Notes under the pieces: generated by a model | Database searches by the model: none | The model's input: only the letters and a program-made list of their open reading frames with translations | Told to the model about the DNA's origin: nothing | In this document: positions 1 through 8,399 of the stretch, piece after piece | Position numbering within the stretch: position 1 is the first letter of the stretch | How the letters are laid out: each line of letters opens with the position of its first letter | Position numbers and translations under genes: made by a program | IMG/VR virus record: IMGVR_UViG_3300032236_000125 | Span: 1 to 24,081 of that record | DNA: 24,081 nucleotides | Origin: a virus | Direction: 5' to 3' (one strand)

Positions 1-645
1 TCAAATCCTTCTGCAAGTGGCTCAAATTCAAGCATTAGCGGAAGTATAGCTACTGCTATTGGTGGTGGATATGGTTCATACAATGCAACTGGAACTGGCG
101 GTAGCGGAGGTTCAGGAGGTGCTGGTGGTACTGTTGGTAGTGGAACTGCAGGACAAGGTTACGCTGGCGGTTTAGGCTATAACTCAGGTGGTGGTGTAAA
201 CCTTCAAGGAGGCGGCGGCGGTGGTGCTGGTTCTGTAGGTCAAGATGTAACACAAGGTACTGGCGCAAGCGGTAATGGAGGTTCAGCAATTTCATCTTCA
301 ATTACTGGTTCTGCTGTATCTTATGCTGGTGGCGGCGCTGGAGGTCATGGAGCTTATCAGCCTGGAGGTGCTGGCCCATTAGGAAGTCCTGGTACTGGCG
401 GCGGTTCAGGCGCAAGTCAAGGTAATGGTGGAAATGCTACAGCAAATTTAGGAGGCGGTGGAGGCGGTGGCGGCAATTATACTGGCGCATATGTAACTTC
501 AGGTGGAAATGGCGGCTCAGGACTTGTAATTCTTTCTATTCCTACTGCTAAATACACAGGCACTACAACAGGCTCTCCTTCTGTTTCAACAAGCGGAAGC
601 AACACTATTCTTCAATATACATCTAGCGGCACTTATACAGCTTAA
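1..645 (+). CDS. Glycine-rich tail fibre/adhesin, C-terminal part (5' end outside window)
   Basis: Open from the first base in frame 1 to a TAA at 643-645, giving at least 214 residues. It is very rich in Gly, Ser, Thr and Ala, with repeated GG and GGGG runs, and ends in a short non-glycine tail (YTGTTTGSPSVS, then SSGTYTA). The same composition and tail recur in the protein encoded at 1015-2112, so the two are paralogues. Glycine-rich domains of this sort occur at the tips of phage fibres, where polyglycine-II helices are packed and loops contact the receptor. The receptor-binding role is inferred from composition and from its place next to fibre and neck genes. The start lies outside the window. 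Confidence 0.8.
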   Translation, partial: SNPSASGSNSSISGSIATAIGGGYGSYNATGTGGSGGSGGAGGTVGSGTAGQGYAGGLGYNSGGGVNLQGGGGGGAGSVGQDVTQGTGASGNGGSAISSSITGSAVSYAGGGAGGHGAYQPGGAGPLGSPGTGGGSGASQGNGGNATANLGGGGGGGGNYTGAYVTSGGNGGSGLVILSIPTAKYTGTTTGSPSVSTSGSNTILQYTSSGTYTA

Positions 646-656
646 AGGAAATTAAA

Positions 657-1004
657 ATGGGTCATTTTGCAAAAGTGGTGAATGGAAAAGTAACTCAAGT
701 TATTGTTGCTGAACCTGATTTTTTTAATACATTTGTAGATACAAGTCCAGGTCAATGGATACAAACTAGCTACAACACTAAAGGCAATCAACATACTGCT
801 GGAGGTACACCTTTGCGTGGAAATTATGCTGGTATTGGTTTTACCTATGACCAATCTAATGATGTTTTTTATGCGCCACAGCCTTATGAAAGTTGGATTT
901 TAGATAATTCTGATTGGACTTGGAAAGCTCCTATTGCTTATCCTACAGATGGAAAAATATATAACTGGCAAGAATCTTCTAAATCTTGGGTAGAAGTAAT
1001 TTAA
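657..1004 (+). CDS. Small fibre-associated phage protein, 115 aa
   Basis: Starts at ATG 657 with an AGGA site about eight bases upstream (AAAGGAAATTAAAATG). The protein begins MGHFAKVVNGKVTQVIVAEP and has GQWIQTSYNT, TPLRGNYAGIGFTYD and a Trp-rich C-terminus (SWILDNSDWTWKAP, YPTDGKIYNWQE). This layout matches a protein very common beside tail-fibre genes of marine and freshwater phages, usually annotated as hypothetical. It could be a fibre subunit, a baseplate/neck adaptor or a fibre chaperone. Its position between two paralogous glycine-rich adhesins suggests it acts with them. No catalytic motif is visible. Confidence 0.8.
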   Translation: MGHFAKVVNGKVTQVIVAEPDFFNTFVDTSPGQWIQTSYNTKGNQHTAGGTPLRGNYAGIGFTYDQSNDVFYAPQPYESWILDNSDWTWKAPIAYPTDGKIYNWQESSKSWVEVI

Positions 1005-1014
1005 GGAATAAATT

Positions 1015-2112
1015 ATGTCGCAACTAATATTTTTAGCTCCTTCAGGCGGCACAGTTACATTAACAAATGCTGATACAGCAAGCACAATAAATTTAACTGT
1101 TCCAGCTACTAATGGAACTCTTTTATTACAAGATAGCACAGGAAATTTATCTGTTACAAATTTAACTGTAACTGGAACAGCATCCATTACTGGAACTACT
1201 CAATTACAGCTTCCAAAAGGTAACTCTTCTCAAAGAACTTCTAGTCCTACTACTGGAATTATTCGTTTTAATACTGATGGCGGTGGTTTTTATGAAGGTT
1301 ATCAAGCTGGACAATGGATAAAATTTACAACTTCAAATGAAGGAAGTTACACAGGCTCATATGTTTTAGTTGCTGGAGGCGGCGGCGGTGCGGCACAAAA
1401 TGGTGGCGGTGGAGCAGGAGGGTATTTAACTTCAACAATTACTTTAATTCCATCTACTACTTATAGCGTAATTCTTGGTGCTGGAGGTTCATCAGGCGGT
1501 CAAGGTAACAATTCACAATTAACAGGAATTGCTGTTGCTGTTGGCGGCGGTGCTGGTGGTACAAATGATGGCGGCTCAGGTGGTGGAGCAAGCAATAAAG
1601 GTTATTCAGGTGGTTTAGGCACTAGTGGACAAGGAAATAATGGTGGTTCAGCCCCAAATAATCCTAGTGCTGGTGTAGGTGGCGGCGGCGGTGGTGGTGC
1701 TGGCGCACAAGGTGGAAGCGCATCTTTTGATGGAAATACTGGAGGCGCAGGAGGTGTTGGATTAGCAACAACTATTACTGGTTCTTCAGTTTATTTAGCT
1801 GGCGGTGGCGGCGGTGCGGCTTGGTATGGAACTTCAGGAGGCGGTGCTGGTGGTACTGGCGGCGGTGGTCATGGCGCAAATGGAAATGGTGTTAGCGATA
1901 ATACTTCAGGCTCTGCCAATACTGGAGGCGGCGGTGGTGGTGGCGGTGGCGGTGCTGGTGGTGAAACTCCTTCTAATGGTGGTTCAGGAGTATTTTATCT
2001 TTCTGTACCAACTTCAAGTTATACAGGAACTACAAGCGGTACAGTTACTGTAACTACTAATGGCTCTAACACTGTAATGAAATTTACAACTTCAGGTAGT
2101 TACACAGCATGA
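1015..2112 (+). CDS. Glycine-rich tail fibre/adhesin, 365 aa
   Basis: ATG 1015 follows an AGGA site (TAAGGAATAAATTATG). Residues 1-60 form a Thr/Asn-rich beta region (LIFLAPSGGTVTLTNADTAS). Residues about 65-105 carry the phage-fibre motif LPKGNSSQRTSSPTTGIIRF followed by GGFYEGYQAGQWIKF. From about residue 117 the chain turns into a long glycine-rich domain (YVLVAGGGGGAAQNGGGGAGG) to about 325, and ends in the tail shared with the upstream adhesin (SYTGTTSGTVTV, TTSGSYTA). The role inferred is host receptor recognition at the fibre tip. The last codons overlap the next gene (ATGA). Low-complexity GGN codons make this a likely recombination hotspot and also an assembly-error risk. Confidence 0.85.
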   Translation: MSQLIFLAPSGGTVTLTNADTASTINLTVPATNGTLLLQDSTGNLSVTNLTVTGTASITGTTQLQLPKGNSSQRTSSPTTGIIRFNTDGGGFYEGYQAGQWIKFTTSNEGSYTGSYVLVAGGGGGAAQNGGGGAGGYLTSTITLIPSTTYSVILGAGGSSGGQGNNSQLTGIAVAVGGGAGGTNDGGSGGGASNKGYSGGLGTSGQGNNGGSAPNNPSAGVGGGGGGGAGAQGGSASFDGNTGGAGGVGLATTITGSSVYLAGGGGGAAWYGTSGGGAGGTGGGGHGANGNGVSDNTSGSANTGGGGGGGGGGAGGETPSNGGSGVFYLSVPTSSYTGTTSGTVTVTTNGSNTVMKFTTSGSYTA

Positions 2113-2417
2113 TTTTTACTTGGAAAATTTTAGACATCATTGAGCAAGATGCTGTCATTACCCAAGTCAAATATGGTGTAAAAGCTATTGATGGTGATAA
2201 TTTAGTAGAAACTGAAGGCTATTGGACTTTTAAAGATAAAACTCATTTTTTGCAAGATTTAACAACTGAAAAAGATGTAATTGCTTGGATAAAAAACGAA
2301 TCAATAATTGATGAAAAGTGCATTATTGAGGATAATTTAGAAAAGCAATTATTAGCAAAAGAGCCTGTATCGCTTAAAAAGCCGTGGGTATTGCCTACTT
2401 TTACAGTCAAAATTTAA
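2109..2417 (+). CDS. Hypothetical phage protein, 102 aa, next to fibre genes
   Basis: The start ATG overlaps the TGA of the preceding adhesin gene (ATGA), implying translational coupling. The protein opens MIFTWKILDIIEQDAVITQV, with a beta-rich first half (YGVKAIDGDNLVETEGYWTF) and a more charged, helical second half (KDVIAWIKNESIID). Small proteins of this type are frequent near fibre genes of environmental phages, and none has a known function to me. Being coupled to the adhesin suggests a fibre assembly or attachment role. That is inference only. Confidence 0.7.
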   Translation: MIFTWKILDIIEQDAVITQVKYGVKAIDGDNLVETEGYWTFKDKTHFLQDLTTEKDVIAWIKNESIIDEKCIIEDNLEKQLLAKEPVSLKKPWVLPTFTVKI

Positions 2418-2426
2418 CGGAATAAT

Positions 2427-3623
2427 ATGACTCAGCCCATTGACATTATCAGCAGAGCATTAAAGGACATTGGCGCATTAGAAGCTGGTGAAACTCCAAC
2501 TCCTGAAGCGGCTCAAGATGCTTTTGATATGCTTAATGACCTTATTGACCAATGGTCAAATGAAGGCATGATGGTCTTTAATACGACTGAAATCATATTT
2601 CCGCTTATTTCAGGTCAAATTCAATACACTATTGGCCCTACACCAAGCACAGCAAATTACATTGGTGCGGCAATTTCAGGAACAATCAATGGAAAAATCC
2701 TTACTGTTTCAGGAATTTCTAGTGGAGCAGTAGCATTAGGGCAAACCCTTAAAGGTTCAGGAATTACATCAGGAACTAAAATAGTTCAATTTTTAACTGG
2801 TGCTGGCGGTAATGTAAATGAAGTAGGTACTTATCAGCTTAATATACCTGGCACTACAGTAGCTCCTGCATTTACTGGCTCTATTTCAGGTACTACTTTA
2901 AATGTAACTGCTATTACTGCTGGCTATCTTGGGGTAGGCTCTGTAATTAGCGGTACTGGTGTTACTTCAGGAACGACTATAACGGCTATATTAAACGGAA
3001 GCGGCGGAGTTGGTACATACACAGTAAGCGTTAGCCAAACTGTTGGTAGTGAGGCTATGACAGCCTCTGTAATACCTATTCCAATTACTCTTTACTATCA
3101 AAAGCCATTAACTATTGATTCTGCTTATGTGCGTATTAATACTAACAGCAATGGTCAGCCCATATTAAATGGCGGCTTGGATTACCAAGTAGGCATTTTG
3201 GCTCTTGAAAACTATAACCAAATTGGTTTAAAAACGCTAAATGGCCCTTGGCCTAAAGCTTTGTATTACAACCCAAATGCGGATCAAGGCAATCTATTCG
3301 TATGGCCTAATCCAGCACAAGGCGAAATGCACCTTTTTGCCAACACTATCTTTGCTAGATATGAAACTTTATATGACACCATTGTTTTGCCACAAGGCTA
3401 TTCAATGGGTCTAAGATGGAATTTGGCTGAACGATTAATGCCAATGTACGGAAAAGCATCTGCAACACAAATAGGCATGATTAATGCTTATGCCGCACAA
3501 TCAAAAGCTACTATTAAGCGTACTAATATGAAGCCTGTAGCATCTGCTTCTTATCCAACTCAAATGTTAGTTGGCAGAGCCAAAGATGCTGGTTGGATTC
3601 TTAATGGCGGATTTACTGGCTAA
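2427..3623 (+). CDS. P22 gp4-like head-to-tail connector (tail accessory factor) with inserted beta modules
   Basis: Residues 1-70 ([20 protein letters not shown], then [16 protein letters not shown] and QIQYTIGP) and residues about 225-398 ([40 protein letters not shown], then a helical end) match the P22 gp4 family. Those proteins form a ring under the portal and help keep packaged DNA in the head. Between the two halves lies an extra block of about 140 residues made of two related repeats (about 82-147 and 149-213; the second starts [12 protein letters not shown]). Related repeats recur in the next gene. A CGGAA site precedes ATG 2427. The stop overlaps the next start (TAATG). Family assignment is by recall of conserved patterns. 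Confidence 0.85.
   Translation: MTQPIDIISRALKDIGALEAGETPTPEAAQDAFDMLNDLIDQWSNEGMMVFNTTEIIFPLISGQIQYTIGPTPSTANYIGAAISGTINGKILTVSGISSGAVALGQTLKGSGITSGTKIVQFLTGAGGNVNEVGTYQLNIPGTTVAPAFTGSISGTTLNVTAITAGYLGVGSVISGTGVTSGTTITAILNGSGGVGTYTVSVSQTVGSEAMTASVIPIPITLYYQKPLTIDSAYVRINTNSNGQPILNGGLDYQVGILALENYNQIGLKTLNGPWPKALYYNPNADQGNLFVWPNPAQGEMHLFANTIFARYETLYDTIVLPQGYSMGLRWNLAERLMPMYGKASATQIGMINAYAAQSKATIKRTNMKPVASASYPTQMLVGRAKDAGWILNGGFTG
2667..3065 (+). repeat. Tandem pair of ~65-codon beta-module repeats inside the gp4-like gene
   Basis: Two related coding units in tandem, roughly 2667-2870 and 2871-3065. The pattern is F/I-xGxIxGxxLxV, then a VG or LG turn, xxGxGIT/VTSGTxI, then a Gly-rich turn and GTYxxxxxxTV. 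The second copy begins [12 protein letters not shown]. The nucleotide copies have diverged, so this is an old or imported duplication. The block interrupts what is a continuous domain in ordinary P22 gp4-type proteins. Confidence 0.75.
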
Positions 3624-5614
3624 TGGCAGATTTTGGATTTGTAGGAGCATCCTACACAGCCCCTTCTATCTATCAGGATGACCAAGAATGTATTAATTGG
3701 CGGCCTGAAATAGATCCTACAAAACAACCTGGAGAAAGGGCTGTTGTTGCTCTTTATCCAACGCCAGGGTTATCATTTTTAACTAATTTACAGCCTAATA
3801 GACCAGTTAGAGGCTTGAGAACAATTTCTTCAGGTGGTTCTCAGCTTATAGCTGTATGCGGAGAATATGTTTATTCTGTTGCTTACAATGGGCAATCTTC
3901 AATCATTGGTCAATTAAAAACCACTACTGGCCCTATAAGCATTACTGATAATGGCCTTTATGTATATATTGTAGATGGTGCAAATCGCTATTCATGGCTT
4001 ATTGAACCTCCTGATACAACCATTTTTACAGGAAGCATTTCAGGAACAACTTTAAATGTTTCTAATTTGGTTGCTGGATCAATTTCTGTTGGCTCACAAG
4101 TATTTGGACTAGGAGTAGTTCCAGGAACTATTATTACTGCTGGATCAGGATTTACATGGACAGTTAATAATTCTCAAAATATTGCTTCTGAAAAATTTAA
4201 TACTGATCCTCCATATTGCATATTTACAGGGTCAATAGCTTCTGCTGGATCTCCTTTAGTTGTAACGCTTACAGTTACAGCAGTTAGCTATGGTTCTTTG
4301 GCTGTTGGAACAACTATTATTGGTGCTGGAATACCTACAAACACCATTATTACTGCTCTAGGAACTGGAACTGGCGGAACTGGAACTTACATATTAAGTG
4401 GCGGCTCATTAACAGTTAGTTCTGAAACAATGTATGCAGAACAATTTAGCATTATACCTTCTACAGATGGTGCTTTTACTGGTGGTACTGTAGTGGATGT
4501 GAATGATAACTATTTTATTTACAGTAGACCAAATAGCCAGCAATTTGCTGTTTCTGACATTCTTAGCCCAATTACAAGGGCTTTAAGCTTTGGCAGTAAA
4601 TTCACTTCTCCTGATAACCTTGTTTCTTTAATTGCAAACAATGGTCAGCTTTACCTTTTGGGTGAAAAATCTACTGAAGTATGGTCAGACCAAGGAACTT
4701 TTCCTTTAGCTTATCAGCGTATTCCAGGAAGCTCTACCCAACAAGGTATCGTAGCTCCTTATTCTGTTGCTAGAGTTGGAAACGCTTTTGCTTATGTTTC
4801 ACAAAATATTCGTGGTTTGAATCAAATTGTTTTAATGAATGGTTATACTCCACAGCGTATTTCTACTCATGCTGTAGAAAATAGCCTTTTAGACCAATAT
4901 ACAGCCGATGCCGTAGCATATACATACCAACTAGAAGGCCATGAAGTTTATGTAGTAAGTTTCCCAACAATTGATATTACTTGGGCTTATGACTTTACAA
5001 CTAATTTATGGCATAAGTGGCTTTGGGTAGATAGCAATAATGTTTATCATCGACATCGTAGTAACTGTGCGGCAGTTTTCCAAGGAGTTGTAGTTGTTGG
5101 AGATTGGGAAAATGGCAATCTTTATCAATTAGATCAAGCTGTTTATACAGATAACGGCGGAGAAATACGCAGATTGCGTAGAGCTCCTCATTTGGTAACT
5201 GATCTTCAAAGGCAGTATTTTGATGAATTGCAGATTCAATTTCAGCCAGGAGTGGGTATCAACGGCTTTTCTGTTGATAGAAATATTTATTTAGGCAATC
5301 CTTATACTATTCCCCTTAATACTCCTTTGACTATTGGAATGCAACAAATTGATGTATTAGGCAATGCTGGTCAGCTTAATTCAAAAGATATTCTTTACAA
5401 TCCTAAAGCCATGCTTCGTTGGTCTAATGATGGTGGATCTACCTGGTCAAAAGAATATTGGCAAGAAATAGGACAGCAAGGCAAATATAAGCATCGTTCC
5501 ATTTGGAGGCGTTTAGGCTGGTCAAGGGACAAGATATTTGAAGTAGTGGTAACTGATCCTGTAAAGGCTGTTATTGTTTCTGCTAACCTTAAAGCTTCTG
5601 TTGGAGAAAATTAA
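3623..5614 (+). CDS. P22 gp10-like packaged-DNA stabilisation/tail hub protein with inserted beta modules
   Basis: ATG 3623 overlaps the previous TAA. The N-terminus ([39 protein letters not shown]) is typical of the gp10 family of P22-like phages, which forms the tail hub between the gp4 ring and the needle/tailspikes. Family hallmarks continue later: FIYSRPNSQQFAVSDIL, LLGEKSTEVW, YQRIPG, IVAPYSVARVGNAFAYVSQN and a C-terminal RLGWSRDKIFEVVVTDPVKA. Residues about 135-272 are an extra block of two beta modules ([12 protein letters not shown] at 135, FTGSIASAGSPLVV at 201) placed after YIVDGANRYSWL, where the family normally continues directly. At 663 residues it is longer than P22 gp10 (about 470), and the insert explains most of the excess. 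Confidence 0.88.
   Translation: MADFGFVGASYTAPSIYQDDQECINWRPEIDPTKQPGERAVVALYPTPGLSFLTNLQPNRPVRGLRTISSGGSQLIAVCGEYVYSVAYNGQSSIIGQLKTTTGPISITDNGLYVYIVDGANRYSWLIEPPDTTIFTGSISGTTLNVSNLVAGSISVGSQVFGLGVVPGTIITAGSGFTWTVNNSQNIASEKFNTDPPYCIFTGSIASAGSPLVVTLTVTAVSYGSLAVGTTIIGAGIPTNTIITALGTGTGGTGTYILSGGSLTVSSETMYAEQFSIIPSTDGAFTGGTVVDVNDNYFIYSRPNSQQFAVSDILSPITRALSFGSKFTSPDNLVSLIANNGQLYLLGEKSTEVWSDQGTFPLAYQRIPGSSTQQGIVAPYSVARVGNAFAYVSQNIRGLNQIVLMNGYTPQRISTHAVENSLLDQYTADAVAYTYQLEGHEVYVVSFPTIDITWAYDFTTNLWHKWLWVDSNNVYHRHRSNCAAVFQGVVVVGDWENGNLYQLDQAVYTDNGGEIRRLRRAPHLVTDLQRQYFDELQIQFQPGVGINGFSVDRNIYLGNPYTIPLNTPLTIGMQQIDVLGNAGQLNSKDILYNPKAMLRWSNDGGSTWSKEYWQEIGQQGKYKHRSIWRRLGWSRDKIFEVVVTDPVKAVIVSANLKASVGEN
4025..4438 (+). 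repeat. Tandem pair of beta-module repeats inside the gp10-like gene
   Basis: Two units, roughly 4025-4198 and 4223-4438. Each starts FTGSI and continues with LxV, VG, GxGxxPGT/PTNTIIT and a Gly-rich GTGTY turn; the first unit is shorter and degenerate. They match the pair in the upstream gp4-like gene, the clearest shared string being [12 protein letters not shown]. Both pairs are in frame and leave the host protein readable on each side. Confidence 0.75.
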
Positions 5615-5853
5615 TGGCTAATCAAATCTTTGCTGGCAATACCAACAATCCATTGCCACAAACTGATTTTTTAGAGCCACAGCCTATTAATAGGCCAACT
5701 AGGGCTTGGATTCAATTTTTCCTTAATTTGATGAATAACACTTCTGCGACTACTGCGACTGCTGGTTCAGCAACTTTGCCAGCAAACCCAGCAGGATTTA
5801 TGAATGTTACGATTGAGGGTAAACCCTATAAAGTTCCATATTACAACCCATGA
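5614..5853 (+). CDS. Small hypothetical virion-region protein, 79 aa
   Basis: TAATG overlap with the gp10-like gene and ATGA overlap with the next gene show it is part of the operon. The sequence is Asn/Pro/Ala/Thr-rich: it begins MANQIFAGNTNNPLPQTDFL, has a central helical patch (RAWIQFFLNLMNN) and a C-terminal GFMNVTIEGKPYKVPYYNP. Similar short proteins lie after gp10-type genes in other podovirus-like genomes. Function is unknown. The final motif could dock onto a partner protein, but no evidence decides this. Confidence 0.65.
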   Translation: MANQIFAGNTNNPLPQTDFLEPQPINRPTRAWIQFFLNLMNNTSATTATAGSATLPANPAGFMNVTIEGKPYKVPYYNP

Positions 5854-6317
5854 TTACTTATAAAATAGATGATTGGATGGAGAATTTGCCTAAATTTAAG
5901 GCACTTTCTGTGGATCATTATGATGAAATTGAAACTTTAAAAGAATTTCCTCTAGACCTAGATTTTGATACTTATGAATCAATTTATAGGGCTGGAAAGT
6001 TAGTTTTTGTGACAGCAAAAGATGGCGATGAATTGATTGGCTATATTGTATTTTTTGTTATGCCACATATTCATTCCAAAAACTGTTTAACGGCTCATGA
6101 AGATATTTACTTTTTAAAGCCTGAATATAGAAAAGGTCATAACGGAATTAAGATGTTTAAGTTTGCCCAAGAGCATTTAAAAGCTATGGGCGTGGATTTG
6201 GTGTTGTATTGCACTAAGTTTGAATTTGATAATTCAAGTTTATTCAAATATTTAGGTTGCAAACCAATAGACAAAGTATTTACTAAATTGTTGCAAGAAC
6301 CGATAATTAGGCATTAG
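5850..6317 (+). CDS. GNAT-fold acetyltransferase-like phage protein, 155 aa
   Basis: Shows the GNAT layout: a helical N-terminus (residues 10-50), a beta hairpin (LVFVTAKDGDELIGYIVFFV, about 51-70), the motif-A strand and acetyl-CoA loop (IYFLKPEYRKGHNGIKMF, 86-103; the loop is R-K-G-H-N-G), and a late strand plus turn (FDNSSLFKYLGCKPI). GNAT-like proteins occur in the structural regions of podoviruses; T7 gp13 belongs to a family of this fold. It may be a virion-assembly factor rather than an active enzyme. The ATG overlaps the previous stop (ATGA). It sits between neck and ejection genes, which supports a morphogenesis role. Confidence 0.72.
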   Translation: MITYKIDDWMENLPKFKALSVDHYDEIETLKEFPLDLDFDTYESIYRAGKLVFVTAKDGDELIGYIVFFVMPHIHSKNCLTAHEDIYFLKPEYRKGHNGIKMFKFAQEHLKAMGVDLVLYCTKFEFDNSSLFKYLGCKPIDKVFTKLLQEPIIRH

Positions 6318-6325
6318 GAGAAAAC

Positions 6326-7117
6326 ATGGGCTCAATAGTATCAGCCGTTGGCAATATCATTGGTGGGAATCAGGCAAATAGCCAGCAACAGCAAGGCTAT
6401 TCCAATGCTAATGGCATTCTTAATCAACGCTATGGTCAAGCCAACCAGCAGATTATGGAAGGCTATAACAATGCTCGTGATCGGCTTACACAAGCTTATC
6501 CTGTGGCTACTGGCACTTTGCAATCTTATGGCAATTTAGCCAATACTTCTAACAATGCTTTGAGTGATTTGATTAGTTCAGGTTATGGAACTCACCAATT
6601 TACTACCCAAGATTTACTGAATGGTCTTGCTCCTAATTATGACTTTTTAAAAGGTCAATTAACAGGAACAACTAATGCCGCCGCCAATGTAGGTGGTGGT
6701 ATGTTAAGCGGAAATGCTTTGCAAGGATTACAGTCAAATGTAGGTAATTTTGCTCAAAATGCTTATCAACAAGCTTTTAACAATTATCAAACTCAAAGAC
6801 AAAATATTTTTGGTAATTTAACTGGCACTTCAAATGTAGCCGCCGCACCAACTACTGCTTTGTCAGGATTGCAAAGTGGTTATGGATCTGCTCAAGCTGG
6901 ATTAGATATTAACCAGGCTCAAAATCAAGCAAACCTCAATACTGCATTAGGCAATACTTTAGCTGGCACAAATATTAATGCTGGAAATGCCGCCGCTAAA
7001 AATACAATGGCTCAATACAATACTGCTGGAAATGCTTTAAGTGATTTTGTTAATGGAGATTCTACAAGTATTGGCGGCGCAATAAAGAACATTGGCAACT
7101 TCTTCAAATTAGGATAA
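6326..7117 (+). CDS. Ejection (DNA-transfer) protein, P22 gp7-type, 263 aa
   Basis: ATG 6326 has a strong AGGAG site seven bases upstream. The protein starts with a glycine-rich hydrophobic segment (MGSIVSAVGNIIGGNQANSQ) followed by Gln/Asn/Ala/Gly-rich helices with repeated N-A-L and Q-A-Q patterns (LSGNALQGLQSNVGNFAQNA, NAYQQAFNNYQTQRQNIFGN). It ends in a hydrophobic helix (IGGAIKNIGNFF). This is the look of P22 gp7/p32-type DNA-transfer proteins, which are carried in the capsid and released to span the cell envelope during injection. It comes first of three adjacent ejection-type genes. Confidence 0.75.
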   Translation: MGSIVSAVGNIIGGNQANSQQQQGYSNANGILNQRYGQANQQIMEGYNNARDRLTQAYPVATGTLQSYGNLANTSNNALSDLISSGYGTHQFTTQDLLNGLAPNYDFLKGQLTGTTNAAANVGGGMLSGNALQGLQSNVGNFAQNAYQQAFNNYQTQRQNIFGNLTGTSNVAAAPTTALSGLQSGYGSAQAGLDINQAQNQANLNTALGNTLAGTNINAGNAAAKNTMAQYNTAGNALSDFVNGDSTSIGGAIKNIGNFFKLG

Positions 7118-7121
7118 AAAC

Positions 7122-8399
7122 ATGGCTTTTCAAATAAATATGCCAGCCGTTCCTACTTATGGTGGCGGTCAAGTTGGCCCTACAGTAGATGCAAACCCAT
7201 TGTCCACAATGGCTGAATTGCAACAAATAAACACTTCACAGCAAGCTTTAAAAAAGGCAAAAGCTACTTATGGTGCTGATGTTCAAGCGGCACAAGCTAA
7301 TGCTCAAAAAGCGCAAACTGAAGCTGATAAAGCAAATATTCAGCTTGGCAATGAAAAAATGGGAACAATGTATAGCATTCTTGCTCCTTATGGATCAGAT
7401 GAAAGAATTGTTGCCGCTGGAAAAATAGATCAAAATGCCACTCCTGACCAATTAAAATCTATCCAAAATGGGCTTTATGATATTGGCGATGAAGTAAAAC
7501 AAGGTCTTATTTCTAGAGGTTGGAGCAAAGCTGATGCAATGCAATATGTTCATGATTTTAATGACAGCATTCTTAAAGATCCAAGACAAGCCCCACAGCT
7601 TTTAAAAAGAGCAACTCAGTCATTGGCTGGCGCACTTAATATTGCAGAGCAAAATCAGCCTCAATATGAAAAAAATGCGGCTGGTCAAACAGTTATGGTT
7701 AATAAAGCAAAAGGCACTATTCAAGAAGTTGGTGCACCTGGCGGAGCTAATCCTACTGCTGGCGGCGCATTAACAACTACAGATTACATTAAAGATTTGA
7801 ATCAACGCAATAGTTCTGCATTAGAAACTGATATGCGTTTAGGCGAAGCTGAACAATTACTTAAATTGGTCAAAGGCGGTGCTGGAACTAAAAACTTTGC
7901 TGAAATCGCTAAGTGGGCGCAAGCGGCTAATCTTCCTCAATCTGTTGTGGATTCTATTGCTGGCGGAGATTTATCTGCTGTTCAATCTGCTCAGAAATTT
8001 ATTACTCAAGCGGTCATTCAAGGCGCAACATCTAATCCTGGAACTGCTGAATCTATCAATAGATACATTAGAGATAATCCTGACATTGGAACTGATCCAA
8101 GAGCATTAGAACGATTTATTAAATTTACCCAAAAGATTAATCAAAAAACTTTTGATGAAACTGAATTTTTGCTTAAACAGAAAAAAGAAGGCAAATTTAA
8201 TCCTGAAACTCATGTTCAAGAAGTACAACAACATCTTCGTCAAAAGTATTTAACTCCTGAAGAAAAGAAAGCTGAAGGTAAAGCTGAAAACAAAACAGAA
8301 ACAACAAAGTCAGGCCGAAAAGTTGTAAGAGAAGGCGTTGATAAAGCGACAGGCAGAACTGTAGTCCAATATGATGATGGAACTCTTGGATATAAATAA
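7122..8399 (+). CDS. Probable ejection/internal virion protein, 425 aa
   Basis: AGGA at about -9 of ATG 7122. The N-terminus is extended (MAFQINMPAVPTYGGGQVGP), followed by a likely coiled coil at about 40-85 (QQALKKAKATYGADVQAAQA, then KAQTEADKANIQ). The middle is helical and the C-terminal region is charged and low-complexity (EEKKAEGKAENKTETTKSGR), closing with a beta tail (VQYDDGTLGYK). The position between a gp7-like protein and a transglycosylase-bearing protein corresponds to the gp20/gp16 ejection genes of P22-like phages. I see no enzyme motif. The stop overlaps the next start (TAATG). Confidence 0.7.
   Translation: MAFQINMPAVPTYGGGQVGPTVDANPLSTMAELQQINTSQQALKKAKATYGADVQAAQANAQKAQTEADKANIQLGNEKMGTMYSILAPYGSDERIVAAGKIDQNATPDQLKSIQNGLYDIGDEVKQGLISRGWSKADAMQYVHDFNDSILKDPRQAPQLLKRATQSLAGALNIAEQNQPQYEKNAAGQTVMVNKAKGTIQEVGAPGGANPTAGGALTTTDYIKDLNQRNSSALETDMRLGEAEQLLKLVKGGAGTKNFAEIAKWAQAANLPQSVVDSIAGGDLSAVQSAQKFITQAVIQGATSNPGTAESINRYIRDNPDIGTDPRALERFIKFTQKINQKTFDETEFLLKQKKEGKFNPETHVQEVQQHLRQKYLTPEEKKAEGKAENKTETTKSGRKVVREGVDKATGRTVVQYDDGTLGYK

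Noticed and set aside
56-301. Minus-strand open frame (His/Leu-rich) across the glycine-rich gene
   Set aside because: Complement of GGN codons; composition is an artefact of the low-complexity coding strand.
1805-2053. Val/Ala/Leu-rich plus-strand frame inside the second adhesin
   Set aside because: Alternate-frame reading of GGN repeats, no start signal and fully inside a supported gene.
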